Below, in pieces: positions 4,788 to 11,867 of a stretch of DNA of 32,123 nucleotides (position 1 is its first letter; each line of letters begins with the position of its first letter). A program made the translations under genes and the position numbers. The stretch is from IMG/VR virus record IMGVR_UViG_3300025889_000545, positions 1 to 32,123 of that record. One strand, given 5' to 3'. The notes beneath the pieces are model-generated. The model saw only the letters and a list, made by a program, of their open reading frames with translations. It ran no database searches and had not been told where the DNA came from. The stretch is from a virus.

Positions 4788-6439
4788 ATCCAATAACGCT
4801 ATATAAATTTATGCAAGCATATCCTATGGAAACACATAAAAATACTGACTTGCAAATTACAAAAGATTTGTATTTACGATACAATTATGTAATTACAGAA
4901 ACTGGTGGTAAACAACAAAATGTTAAATTACTATCCAAAACTTGTGATGCAGATAACGAACAAGTTGGTAAACCACAACAATACCTAGCTAAGTTTGATT
5001 GTTATCATACTTATCATGGTTCTAAATGGTATATTCGTAACATTCGTAGTGAATTAATTACTACCTATGCACCACAATTAACTAATTTATCTTTTAATAG
5101 TTATGATGGTGGTCGTAATGGTGGTGAGTGGATAGCAGACGCCTTATACTATCAAATGAATCCATTAGAAATTAAATACAAAAATGGTAAATTCAAACGT
5201 GGTGTAGGTAGTTGTCTTACTCGTCGTCTTAAAGGCTTTGCATTTAAATCAGATATAACTCAAGCCATATTATATGCTTTGCTTGATGAAGCATATGATA
5301 ATATGCCAAAGAAAGTTGATGATAAATTCATGGCAGCTCAAGCATACTTATATGAAATGTATAATGTTCCTGTTACTTTGTATAGAGAATGTTATTTAAG
5401 TCATGATGTTGCACCAAAAGCTGCGTTTAGAAAACGAAATATTTCTGGTATTAAACGCCAAACACTTAACAATATATTTCCTGAGGACTTTGGTTATATT
5501 AAAGCTTCAAACTCTTATCACTATGAAGATATATGGCATTTACCTGATGAAGTATATGTTGAAGGTGAAGTTCTTAAAAAGAATGATGCTAAACTTACAA
5601 CATGTATATCATGTGGTAACAAAGTATTACATGTGCATACATCTAAAGGTAAGTGTTTAGAATGTTTACCTGTTGACTATAAAGTTCATTCTTATAGTTA
5701 CAAAGTACAAGAGCACTTAAGTAAACAACATCATTGCAAGTTACCTAAACCAACAGCTCAACAATACATGGGCATTGAGCTTGAGTATCAAGTTGATAAT
5801 CTCAAGCGTGGCTATGTATATGTTGGTGATATGTTAGGTAAACATGCTCGTATGAAACACGATGGTTCAATTCGTGACCAGGGTTTTGAGATTGTATCTA
5901 AGCCAGCAACATACGAGGTTCACATGCCTAAGTATAAATCATTCTTAGACAATCTACCTGAACACATACATCCTCATGCCTCATGTGGCATGCATGTGCA
6001 TGTGTCTCGTGATTCACTATCACATCTTGGTATTGGTATTATCACTGAGTTCCTTAACAAGAAAGATAATGAGTCTTTCTTAGTTAAGATTGCAGGTCGT
6101 AACCCTAATCAGTTTGCAAGAACTAATTCATATTACGATATGAAACTACCATACCAAATGATAAAAGGTAGTAGGGGTGCATATGCTGAACGATATAACT
6201 ATATTAATCTTGGTAATACAGATACAATAGAGTTTCGTATGTTCGCAACACCAAATAATTACAATGACTTTGCAGTACGTATGCAATTTGTCAAAGCTCT
6301 ATGTGATTATGCAATGAATCGTCCAGTTGGTTTCAAAGAAGCCATCAATAAATCTAACTTTATTAACTGGGTAGTCAAACAAGGTAACTCTTTCAAAGAG
6401 TTAGTTAAATTTATGAAAGGAAATCAACTATGTGCATAG
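4784..6439 (+). CDS. Amidoligase (COOH-NH2 ligase, Amidoligase_2-like) with N-terminal zinc ribbon
   Basis: 551 residues. The C-terminal half carries the amidoligase pattern of the glutamine-synthetase-like fold: G330-I-E332-L-E334 on the first strand, HDGSI at 359-363, the metal/ATP strand C401-G-M-H404-V-H406, and I482-E483-F-R485 near the end. Family members use ATP to join a carboxylate to an amine. The N-terminal about 330 residues are unfamiliar apart from a zinc ribbon (C274, C277, C291, C294) that may bind a nucleic acid or protein partner. Comparative studies of amidoligases predicted phage operons in which they travel with ATP-grasp and class II amidotransferase genes to make novel peptides or tags; that arrangement is here (next two genes, all overlapping). 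Substrate unknown. Confidence 0.85.
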   Translation: MNPITLYKFMQAYPMETHKNTDLQITKDLYLRYNYVITETGGKQQNVKLLSKTCDADNEQVGKPQQYLAKFDCYHTYHGSKWYIRNIRSELITTYAPQLTNLSFNSYDGGRNGGEWIADALYYQMNPLEIKYKNGKFKRGVGSCLTRRLKGFAFKSDITQAILYALLDEAYDNMPKKVDDKFMAAQAYLYEMYNVPVTLYRECYLSHDVAPKAAFRKRNISGIKRQTLNNIFPEDFGYIKASNSYHYEDIWHLPDEVYVEGEVLKKNDAKLTTCISCGNKVLHVHTSKGKCLECLPVDYKVHSYSYKVQEHLSKQHHCKLPKPTAQQYMGIELEYQVDNLKRGYVYVGDMLGKHARMKHDGSIRDQGFEIVSKPATYEVHMPKYKSFLDNLPEHIHPHASCGMHVHVSRDSLSHLGIGIITEFLNKKDNESFLVKIAGRNPNQFARTNSYYDMKLPYQMIKGSRGAYAERYNYINLGNTDTIEFRMFATPNNYNDFAVRMQFVKALCDYAMNRPVGFKEAINKSNFINWVVKQGNSFKELVKFMKGNQLCA

Positions 6440-7338
6440 CAATTATGAAACCAGAAGGTAAGATTATACCTAAGAAAACACTTCAACTGTGTTATGAAAA
6501 TAATCCTAACGGTGCAGGCTTTATGTTTGCACAAGACAAAAAATTAATTGTTAAGAAAGGTTACTTTGACTTTGAAAAATTTTACAAGGCGTATAAAAAA
6601 CATGAACATCTTAAAAATATTATTCATTTCCGTATCAAAACACATGGTAAAATTAACAAAAGCAATTGCCATCCTTTTAACATTAATAATTCTATTGGCT
6701 TCGTTCACAATGGTATTATCTCTAACTACGGTGATGATATCAAGTCTGATACCATAAGATTTAATCAGAAAGTATTACAACCACTTGTTGATAAATGGGG
6801 TAACCTTGCATTGTTTCACAATCCTGTTACCAAATTGATTGAATCAACCATTGGTTACAGTAAGCTTGTCTTTCTTGATAGACATAACAATCATCACATC
6901 ATGAATGAACAGAAGGGTGAGTGGCACAAAGGTGTATGGTATTCTAACAGTAGTTACAAACCTAGACCTAAGATTGATATCACTACTACTAAACCTAAAT
7001 GGCAAAGTGACTGGCATCAGTCTCACTTTAATTATTATGGTAATCTATATAATATGGACGAGGAGCAAGACAAGCTCGCACTCCCCGCTGCGAGCGAAGG
7101 ATTGCCTGTAAAAAAGTCACAAATTCAACTTAATGATTTCGTTGAGTTAAAGAAAGATTATATTGATGACATAGGTAATGTCTATTATGAAACTGAATGG
7201 GGTGAAGTTGTAGGTATACACAACGATTCAGTTGATTTAATGTTTGATGATGACCCAGTAGGTGGTCTAGAAGTTAGACCAGCCTTTGCATACAATGTTC
7301 CACTTGACCAGGTAGAAAGCTATGACTATTCTGATTAA
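6430..7338 (+). CDS. Class II glutamine amidotransferase (Ntn-hydrolase), with C-terminal extra domain
   Basis: 302 residues. Cys2 directly follows the initiator Met, so Met removal exposes the N-terminal nucleophile. Other family landmarks in order: NNPNGAGFM (25-32), H66-F-R68-I-K-T-H72-G73, N79-C-H-P-F83, F91-V-H-N94-G95, S106-D107-T108, which match the glutamine-binding Arg, THG, NG (oxyanion) and Asp of GlmS-like enzymes. It would release ammonia from glutamine. Residues about 220-302 (LNDFVELKKDYIDD to the end) look like a small beta-barrel partner domain; the linker holds a G+C-rich palindrome (7074-7095). Overlaps the amidoligase stop by 10 bases and the ATP-grasp gene by 17, so ammonia or an amide is probably passed within this operon. 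Confidence 0.88.
   Translation: MCIAIMKPEGKIIPKKTLQLCYENNPNGAGFMFAQDKKLIVKKGYFDFEKFYKAYKKHEHLKNIIHFRIKTHGKINKSNCHPFNINNSIGFVHNGIISNYGDDIKSDTIRFNQKVLQPLVDKWGNLALFHNPVTKLIESTIGYSKLVFLDRHNNHHIMNEQKGEWHKGVWYSNSSYKPRPKIDITTTKPKWQSDWHQSHFNYYGNLYNMDEEQDKLALPAASEGLPVKKSQIQLNDFVELKKDYIDDIGNVYYETEWGEVVGIHNDSVDLMFDDDPVGGLEVRPAFAYNVPLDQVESYDYSD
7074..7095. repeat. G+C-rich palindrome inside the amidotransferase gene
   Basis: GCTCGCA (7074-7080) / TGCGAGC (7089-7095) with an 8-base C-rich loop, coding for the linker LALPAASE between the catalytic and C-terminal domains. A similar start GCTCGCTCCCC occurs in the primase palindrome near 8983. Strikingly G+C-rich for this genome. Confidence 0.6.
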
Positions 7339-8059
7339 ACCTTACAATCAGTATAGTAAATCAGCTCGAGCGTTAGCTCGTGGTGTTGGTGGTAAAATAT
7401 TAGTTAACAATATACCAAGTCGTAATGACTTAGTAATTAATTGGGGTTGTAGTAGTCTTCCGTTTAGGTCTACTACTGCTGACTTAAACCATCCTAATGC
7501 TGTTGCTATAGCAGTTAACAAACTTAAAACACTTAATGCATTGCAAGACAAACCATATTGTTTGCAGTATACCACAGATAAATATGAAGCTCAAGAATAC
7601 CTGGCAAATTACGAAGTTGTATACGCCCGACAATACTTGACAAAACATTCAGGATGTGGTATAATATTATGTATAGATGAAGATGAAATACCCGACGCTC
7701 CATTATATACTGTTGGGTTTAAATCTACAAATGAGTATCGTGTTCATGTGTTTAAAAATAAAATGATTGACATTCAAGAAAAACGTAAGCGTCATGGTGT
7801 TAATGTCAATCGTTATGTTCGTAACCATAGACATGGTTGGGTTTTTTGTAGACAAAACATAGACTTACCAGAAATAGTAGCGGAAGCAGCACTAGATGCT
7901 GTAGCTACAATAGGTTTAGACTTTGGTGGTTTAGATATTGGTTATGATAAAGATACCAAAGATGTTAAAGTCTATGAAATAAATACCGCTGTTGGTATTG
8001 AAAAAACAACAGTGGATAATTATGTTAATGCAATTAGGAATTATTATTATGCGATGTAA
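7322..8059 (+). CDS. ATP-grasp ligase
   Basis: 245 residues, a short ATP-grasp protein. An N-terminal Rossmann-like part (VINWGCSSLP at 38-47) leads to a central segment YARQYLTKHSGCGI (101-114) resembling the nucleotide-binding loop, then EYRVHVFKNKMID (138-150), QEKRKR (152-157), L204-D205-I-G-Y and E219-I-N221, which supply the magnesium and phosphate ligands of RimK/glutathione-synthetase-like enzymes. These form an acyl-phosphate and couple it to an amine. Together with the amidoligase and amidotransferase next to it, it predicts two ligation steps and an ammonia source. Phage ATP-grasp proteins of this type are known but uncharacterised. A promoter lies inside the gene (7637-7665). Confidence 0.82.
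   Translation: MTILIKPYNQYSKSARALARGVGGKILVNNIPSRNDLVINWGCSSLPFRSTTADLNHPNAVAIAVNKLKTLNALQDKPYCLQYTTDKYEAQEYLANYEVVYARQYLTKHSGCGIILCIDEDEIPDAPLYTVGFKSTNEYRVHVFKNKMIDIQEKRKRHGVNVNRYVRNHRHGWVFCRQNIDLPEIVAEAALDAVATIGLDFGGLDIGYDKDTKDVKVYEINTAVGIEKTTVDNYVNAIRNYYYAM
7637..7665 (+). promoter_or_regulatory. Sigma70 promoter, perfect consensus, inside the ATP-grasp gene
   Basis: TTGACA (7637-7642), 17-base spacer ending GTGG, TATAAT (7660-7665). Both hexamers are consensus, with the extended -10 TGG. It would drive the zinc-ribbon gene at 8049 and possibly genes beyond. Confidence 0.75.
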
Positions 8060-8246
8060 AGCTTGTGATAAAGCACTGTCTGATTTTGAATCTACTCGTA
8101 AATATCCTCAGTCTGGTGAATATGTAGATTTGTGTAATCAATGTTATGCAACTATACAAGAAGAACTAGAAACAGAAGAACGAGAAGACTTACGTGATGA
8201 GTCAGATATTGAATTTAACTTTGATGATATTGACAGTGAATATTAA
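8049..8246 (+). CDS. Small zinc-ribbon protein with acidic tail
   Basis: 65 residues, start at the ATG giving MRCKACDKALSDFES; the frame extends upstream inside the ATP-grasp gene, but the conserved zinc site begins here. C3, C6 and CNQC (29-32) form a CxxC...CxxC ribbon, separated by a DFESTRK segment; the C-terminus is very acidic (EELETEEREDLRDESD, FNFDDIDSEY). The pattern is common in small proteins of T7-like marine phages. An acidic, zinc-bound small protein could bind host RNA polymerase or a nucleic-acid enzyme, but function is unknown. Ends in a hairpin shared with pqqA from the other strand. Confidence 0.75.
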   Translation: MRCKACDKALSDFESTRKYPQSGEYVDLCNQCYATIQEELETEEREDLRDESDIEFNFDDIDSEY

Positions 8247-8292
8247 CAACACTGCGCTCAGCTCTGCCAGTGGCAGGACTGAGCTGGTGTTG
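8247..8292. terminator. Bidirectional hairpin between convergent zinc-ribbon and pqqA genes
   Basis: Nested arms: CAACAC (8247-8252)/GTGTTG (8287-8292), GCTCAG (8256-8261)/CTGAGC (8279-8284), CTGCC (8264-8268)/GGCAG (8272-8276). It lies directly after the stop of the plus gene and 9 bases past the pqqA stop on the minus strand, so it can end or protect both transcripts. There is no T run on either side. Confidence 0.7.
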
Positions 8293-8301
8293 AATAAACA
8301 A

Positions 8302-8376
8302 TTACTTGTTCATTACATACATGGTTACTTCAAAACCGAAACGCATTTCAGTTGCTGATGGTGTTGTCCATTGCAT
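8302..8376 (-). CDS. pqqA: PqqA, pyrroloquinoline quinone precursor peptide
   Basis: 24 codons on the minus strand, far below the usual annotation cut-off. The peptide begins MQWTTPSA and continues TEMRFGFEVTMYVMNK. It matches bacterial PqqA (typically 22-29 residues) along its length: W3, P6, the R-x-G-F/L-E-V-T-x-Y block, and above all E16 and Y20 in the E-x3-Y spacing whose Glu and Tyr side chains are fused to make PQQ. In known biology PqqE, a radical-SAM enzyme assisted by PqqD, cross-links these residues; PqqF/G and then PqqB and PqqC finish PQQ, the cofactor of quinoprotein dehydrogenases such as XoxF. No other pqq gene is in the window, so the phage would feed the host's enzymes. Start fixed by AAAGGAG (8384-8390), 7 bases before ATG; its promoter is at 8479-8507. 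Confidence 0.9.
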   Translation of the reverse strand: MQWTTPSATEMRFGFEVTMYVMNK

Positions 8377-8472
8377 AGTGTATCTCCTTTCGTTAGTAGA
8401 TTCACTAAATCACTAGAGAGCACAAGCAAGTCTAGCTTGAAGTGTGTTTCAATAGAACGATTTTTCATTCTA
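8377..8472 (-). promoter_or_regulatory. Leader of pqqA transcript
   Basis: About 95 untranslated bases between predicted transcript start and pqqA. One clear stem, CAAGC / GCTTG (8423-8427 with 8435-8439, 7-base loop), and the near-repeat TAGTGA / TAGTGAA (read on the minus strand about 8403-8417). A strong AAAGGAG site ends it. The length of the leader, four-fifths longer than needed, suggests post-transcriptional control; none has been identified. Confidence 0.4.
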
Positions 8473-8478
8473 TATAAT

Positions 8479-8507
8479 ATTATACCATATATTATGGTAT
8501 TTGTAAA
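8479..8507 (-). promoter_or_regulatory. Promoter of pqqA with palindromic operator candidate
   Basis: Minus strand TTTACA (8502-8507), 17-base spacer ending ATATGG, TATAAT (8479-8484), extended -10. A perfect 8-base inverted repeat ATACCATA (8482-8489) / TATGGTAT (8493-8500) fills the spacer and overlaps the -10, a good position for a repressor. The promoter faces away from the primase gene, whose start is 12 bases past the -35. Confidence 0.8.
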
Positions 8508-8518
8508 TAAGGATTATC

Positions 8519-9208
8519 ATGAGTTTTCTACGCCATCTACCCTGTCCTAAATGTAACAGTAAAGATAACTTAGGTGAGTATGATGACCATTACTTTTGTT
8601 TTGGCTGTAAGTATTATCATGCAAAAGACGATGTATTTTCACTACGTAAACGTATAAACAATCAGCATAAGAAGCAATCTACGGAGACAGAAATGTTAAT
8701 CAATGTAAAAGATATTCCACAGAAAGCAATGAAGTGGTTATTGAAGTATGGTATTACACCAGATGAGATTAAAAAATATAAATTTTCTTGGAATCCCATA
8801 CGTAATATGCTAGTGCTATTAGAAACTAAAGACTACTGGCAAGGTAGAAACTTTGGCTTTGGTCCTAAGTATCAATCCAATGGTAACAAACCCTTGACAA
8901 TATACGGTAATGGTGATATAATAGTATTAGTAGAAGATGTTTTATCAGCTGTTAAAATAGCTAGATTACGAAATGAGTTCTGCTCGCTCCCCTTGCTTGG
9001 CTCCTCTGTGAGCAAGCAAGTTGAGCATCGCCTTGTTAAATTAAATAAACCTGTATATGTCTGGCTTGACAGAGATAAAGCAATCCAAGCTGTTCGTATT
9101 AAGAACAGACTTAAGTCACTGGGTTTGAGTAGTAAAGTAATAGTTACTAACTTAGACCCTAAAGAGTATAACAAATCGGAGTTAATAGTTTGGTTGAAGA
9201 GCAGATAA
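8519..9208 (+). CDS. DNA primase (T7 gp4 primase half: zinc ribbon + TOPRIM)
   Basis: 229 residues. N-terminal zinc ribbon C9-x2-C12 ... C27-x2-C30 recognises the template; a linker leads to a TOPRIM domain with E139 (IVLVEDVLSAVK) and D184-R-D186 (VWLDRDKA) for metal binding. In T7 this is the N-terminal half of the bifunctional primase-helicase; here the helicase is the next gene (start inside the 3' end of this one, 19-base overlap), so the two are separate polypeptides that probably pair at the fork. A perfect palindrome (8992-9020) interrupts the TOPRIM coding sequence. Ribosome site AAGGA, 8 bases before ATG. Catalytic residues look intact. Confidence 0.9.
   Translation: MSFLRHLPCPKCNSKDNLGEYDDHYFCFGCKYYHAKDDVFSLRKRINNQHKKQSTETEMLINVKDIPQKAMKWLLKYGITPDEIKKYKFSWNPIRNMLVLLETKDYWQGRNFGFGPKYQSNGNKPLTIYGNGDIIVLVEDVLSAVKIARLRNEFCSLPLLGSSVSKQVEHRLVKLNKPVYVWLDRDKAIQAVRIKNRLKSLGLSSKVIVTNLDPKEYNKSELIVWLKSR
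8894..8922 (+). promoter_or_regulatory. Sigma70 promoter, perfect hexamers, inside the primase gene
   Basis: TTGACA (8894-8899), 17-base spacer, TATAAT (8917-8922). Unlike the others here it lacks TGG before the -10. It would boost the helicase and polymerase genes. Could be chance in AT-rich coding sequence, but the exact match and spacing fit the set of internal promoters. Confidence 0.55.
8992..9020. repeat. Palindrome inside the primase gene
   Basis: CTTGCTTG (8992-8999) / CAAGCAAG (9013-9020), perfect 8-base arms with a 13-base loop, within a G+C-richer patch that starts GCTCGCTCCCC (8983-8993). It codes for LPLLGSSVSKQ between two TOPRIM strands, a plausible surface loop. Confidence 0.6.
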
Positions 9209-10431
9209 TAAATCTATTTTGTAAAGATAGATTATTATATAATAAATATTTTAAATATGTTAGTCTTAATTATATTAAAACTAATTACAATAATATTTAT
9301 AAACTATTTATGAGTATTGATAGTTACTATAGTAAATATAAAGACAAGACTACTATTAGTAAATCAGAACTAGATATAGCATATAATAATAGTTATCTAT
9401 TACAAGAACAAGAACGTAAAGAGTTAACAGACTTAGTTACCAGAATCATAGACCAAGAGCCTGTCAATCAAGATGCTATTGTTGACTTGTTAGAGCAACA
9501 TAGGAAACGTAGTTTGTCTGGTGACATAGCTCGTATTGCTCTTAATGTAGAAGATGGTAGTCAGTCCGTTGATGAATTAGTTTCAAAGTTTAAAGAGTTT
9601 GAAGTTAAAGAAATTGATAGTGATATCAATTATGTAAACATGGACTTAGATGATTTGTATCAAGAACAGTTTCAAAAGCCTGGCTTACGCTGGCGTTTGA
9701 ACTGGTTAAACCAATCGTTAGGTTCATTACGTCAAGGTGATTTTGGTTTTCTATTTGCTAGACCTGAGACAGGTAAGACTACTTTCTTAGCTAGTGAAAT
9801 AACTTGTATGATACAACAAACAAATGGAGATATACTATGGTTTAACAACGAAGAACAAGGTAGAAAAGTAGCAACTAGAATTTATCAAGCATTATTTGGT
9901 GTAGATATTAGAACTTTATTCGGAGAGAAACGTGAAAAATATAGAGCAAAGTATCATGAAGTAATTGGTAATCGTATTAAAGTATTAGATTCAGAAGACA
10001 GTAGTCATTACAAACGTATTGAAGAAGTATTAGAAGCAAGTAATCCTAAACTTATTATCTTTGACCAGATAGATAAAATACGTGGATTTAAAAGTGATAG
10101 ATATGACTTAGAGTTAAAACAAATATATCAATGGGCTCGTGAGTTAGCTAAGAAGTATGGTCCAGTAATAGCCGTCAGCCAAGCATCAGGCGAGGCTGAG
10201 GGTAAATTGTGGTTGACAATGGATATGGTTGACAGTAGTAAAACAGCAAAGCAAGGCGAAGCAGATTGGATATTAGGTATAGGTATGGACCACGATAACA
10301 CAAGTCGTCGTCGTTATTTTAATATTTGTAAAAACAAATTGATTGGTGATGAAGACTCGTTACCTGACATGCGTCATGCGCAAGGTCAGATATTAATTAA
10401 ACCAGACATTGCAAGGTACGAAGACATATGA
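9190..10431 (+). CDS. Replicative DNA helicase (DnaB/T7 gp4 helicase half)
   Basis: 413 residues from a TTG start (9190) with GGAG 8 bases upstream; the next ATG would cost about 40 residues. The N-terminal about 170 residues are helical and act as a linker/oligomerisation region. The RecA-like motor has Walker A A190-R-P-E-T-G195-K196-T197, Walker B L288-I-I-F-D292-Q, a SQAS sensor (VIAVSQASGEAE) and an arginine-rich region HDNTSRRRYF. Hexameric helicases of this family unwind ahead of the polymerase. It overlaps the primase stop and its own stop overlaps the polymerase start (ATGA). Walker A lacks the first conserved Gly (ARPETGKT), as in many phage relatives. Confidence 0.88.
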   Translation: MVEEQIINLFCKDRLLYNKYFKYVSLNYIKTNYNNIYKLFMSIDSYYSKYKDKTTISKSELDIAYNNSYLLQEQERKELTDLVTRIIDQEPVNQDAIVDLLEQHRKRSLSGDIARIALNVEDGSQSVDELVSKFKEFEVKEIDSDINYVNMDLDDLYQEQFQKPGLRWRLNWLNQSLGSLRQGDFGFLFARPETGKTTFLASEITCMIQQTNGDILWFNNEEQGRKVATRIYQALFGVDIRTLFGEKREKYRAKYHEVIGNRIKVLDSEDSSHYKRIEEVLEASNPKLIIFDQIDKIRGFKSDRYDLELKQIYQWARELAKKYGPVIAVSQASGEAEGKLWLTMDMVDSSKTAKQGEADWILGIGMDHDNTSRRRYFNICKNKLIGDEDSLPDMRHAQGQILIKPDIARYEDI

Positions 10432-11609
10432 GTTACTTAGCATTAGATGTAGAAACTACAATTAGTAACAAAGGTAATCCATTTGACAAATCAAATAAAC
10501 TATGTTACGTTGGACTATCAGGTAATAAAGTTTATGATATCGAGTACTCCGACGAACCCTACAAAGAAAAGCTAAGCCTGATACAGCAGGCAATTGATGA
10601 TGCATTAGTACTTGTAGGGTTCAATATTAAATTTGATTTGCATTGGTTACGTAACTATGGAATTAAGTTTAAAGGTAAACGTATATGGGATTGTCAGTTA
10701 GTTCACTTCATACTAACAGGACAACAGAATCCATACCCTAGTCTTAATGATGTAGCTAGTTATTACAAATTAGAAAGTAAACTAGATGAAGTTAAAGAAC
10801 AATATTGGAACAATGGTATTGATACTACTGAGATACCAGCTGACATACTAGAAGCTTATTTAATTCAAGATGTTAAATTGACAGAACAAGTTATGGCATG
10901 TCAGATGAAAGAAGTTAATAAAAGACCAGAACTCAAACGGTTGATTAGCTTACATAACCAAGACTTATTGGTATTAGAAGAGATGGAATACAATGGTATC
11001 CGCTATGACTATGACCAATCTAAAGAACTTGGTGAACAATTGCAAGGAGAAATAGATGCGTTGGATAAAGAACTTTATAGATATCATTTACATAGTGAGT
11101 TTAATCCCAATTCTGTTGACCATTTATCTGCTTTTCTATACGGTGGGAACATTAAATACCGTGTTCAAGTTGCCATTGGAAATTACAAGACTGGCAAAAG
11201 AAGTGGTGAAATCAAATACAAATGGGAAGAACAAATCAAAGAACTCCCCCAAAGAGTAAAACCTTTACCTAATACAGCGTTAGCTAAAGAAGGTCTTTAC
11301 TCTACGGATGAGAAAACTCTTCGTATGCTTAAGGGTAACAAAGAAGCTATGGAGATTCTTGAGATTATACTTAAACGTAGTACTCTTGAGAAACGTAAAT
11401 CAACTTACTATCAAGGTTTATGTAATTTGATTGACGAAAATAACTGGACTAAAGGAGATATACATGGACAACTTAACCAGTGTGTCGCAAGAACAGGTCG
11501 ACTGTCAAGCAGTAAACCAAACTTACAAAACTTCGACGGAGAAATCAAATCCCTCTTTACCAGCAGATACCCAGCAGAATCAGTGCAAGCGGTATCTGGA
11601 AACATGTGA
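10428..11609 (+). CDS. DNA polymerase family A, part 1: 3'-5' exonuclease and first polymerase segment (split)
   Basis: 393 residues. Proofreading motifs: D7-V-E9-T (Exo I), N66 and D70 (Exo II, VGFNIKFDLHWL), Y144-L-I-Q-D148 (Exo III, DEDDy type). The thumb follows, then TGRLSSSKPNLQNF, the segment just before motif A in family A enzymes. The protein then stops at SRYPAESVQAVSGNM. The expected next element, motif A with the first catalytic Asp, is missing here and begins the gene at 12060. So this is a true N-terminal half, not a truncated pseudogene: the sequence is otherwise intact. Start ATG overlaps helicase stop. Nonstandard tail residues ESVQAVSGNM may be a degenerate copy of motif A. 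Confidence 0.9.
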   Translation: MSYLALDVETTISNKGNPFDKSNKLCYVGLSGNKVYDIEYSDEPYKEKLSLIQQAIDDALVLVGFNIKFDLHWLRNYGIKFKGKRIWDCQLVHFILTGQQNPYPSLNDVASYYKLESKLDEVKEQYWNNGIDTTEIPADILEAYLIQDVKLTEQVMACQMKEVNKRPELKRLISLHNQDLLVLEEMEYNGIRYDYDQSKELGEQLQGEIDALDKELYRYHLHSEFNPNSVDHLSAFLYGGNIKYRVQVAIGNYKTGKRSGEIKYKWEEQIKELPQRVKPLPNTALAKEGLYSTDEKTLRMLKGNKEAMEILEIILKRSTLEKRKSTYYQGLCNLIDENNWTKGDIHGQLNQCVARTGRLSSSKPNLQNFDGEIKSLFTSRYPAESVQAVSGNM

Positions 11610-11627
11610 TTGTGTTTAGGAATAAAT

Positions 11628-11867
11628 ATGACAACATTAACTAAACAAGAAGAACGAGTATTAACTTATCTCCAAGAACATACTGAAATCAATCCATTAA
11701 GTTCTTGGCAACACTGTGGTGTATACAGACTTGCAGCTGTTATACATAAATTAAAAACTAAAGGATACGATATCCTTGCAAGTAGAAAAACAACTCTTAA
11801 TAGATTTAATGAGCATTGTTCTTTTGCTACTTATAGTTTAGGAGGCACTAATGAAAGAAGTTCATAA
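11628..11867 (+). CDS. Helix-turn-helix protein inserted in the split polymerase
   Basis: 79 residues from the ATG at 11628 (an in-frame TTG at 11610 has no ribosome site; TAGGA precedes the ATG). LTKQEERVLTYLQEH then CGVYRLAAVIHKLKTKGYDI is the winged-helix pattern of small phage helix-turn-helix domains (HTH_39-like): recognition helix about residues 38-52, wing RKTTLNRF. Such proteins bind DNA or regulate. It follows polymerase part 1 after 18 bases and is the first of two genes separating the polymerase halves. It is not a homing endonuclease. Role in the split is unknown. Confidence 0.65.
   Translation: MTTLTKQEERVLTYLQEHTEINPLSSWQHCGVYRLAAVIHKLKTKGYDILASRKTTLNRFNEHCSFATYSLGGTNERSS

Noticed and set aside
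5775-5813. GCTTGAG/CTCAAGC inverted repeat inside the amidoligase gene
   Set aside because: Seven-base arms with 15-base loop in coding sequence could arise by chance; not counted with the G+C-rich palindromes.
8247-8518. Cobalamin or other riboswitch near pqqA
   Set aside because: No B12-box or other known aptamer pattern seen in the leader.
11610-11867. TTG start for the helix-turn-helix gene
   Set aside because: No ribosome site at 11610; the ATG at 11628 has TAGGA upstream and the domain starts after it.
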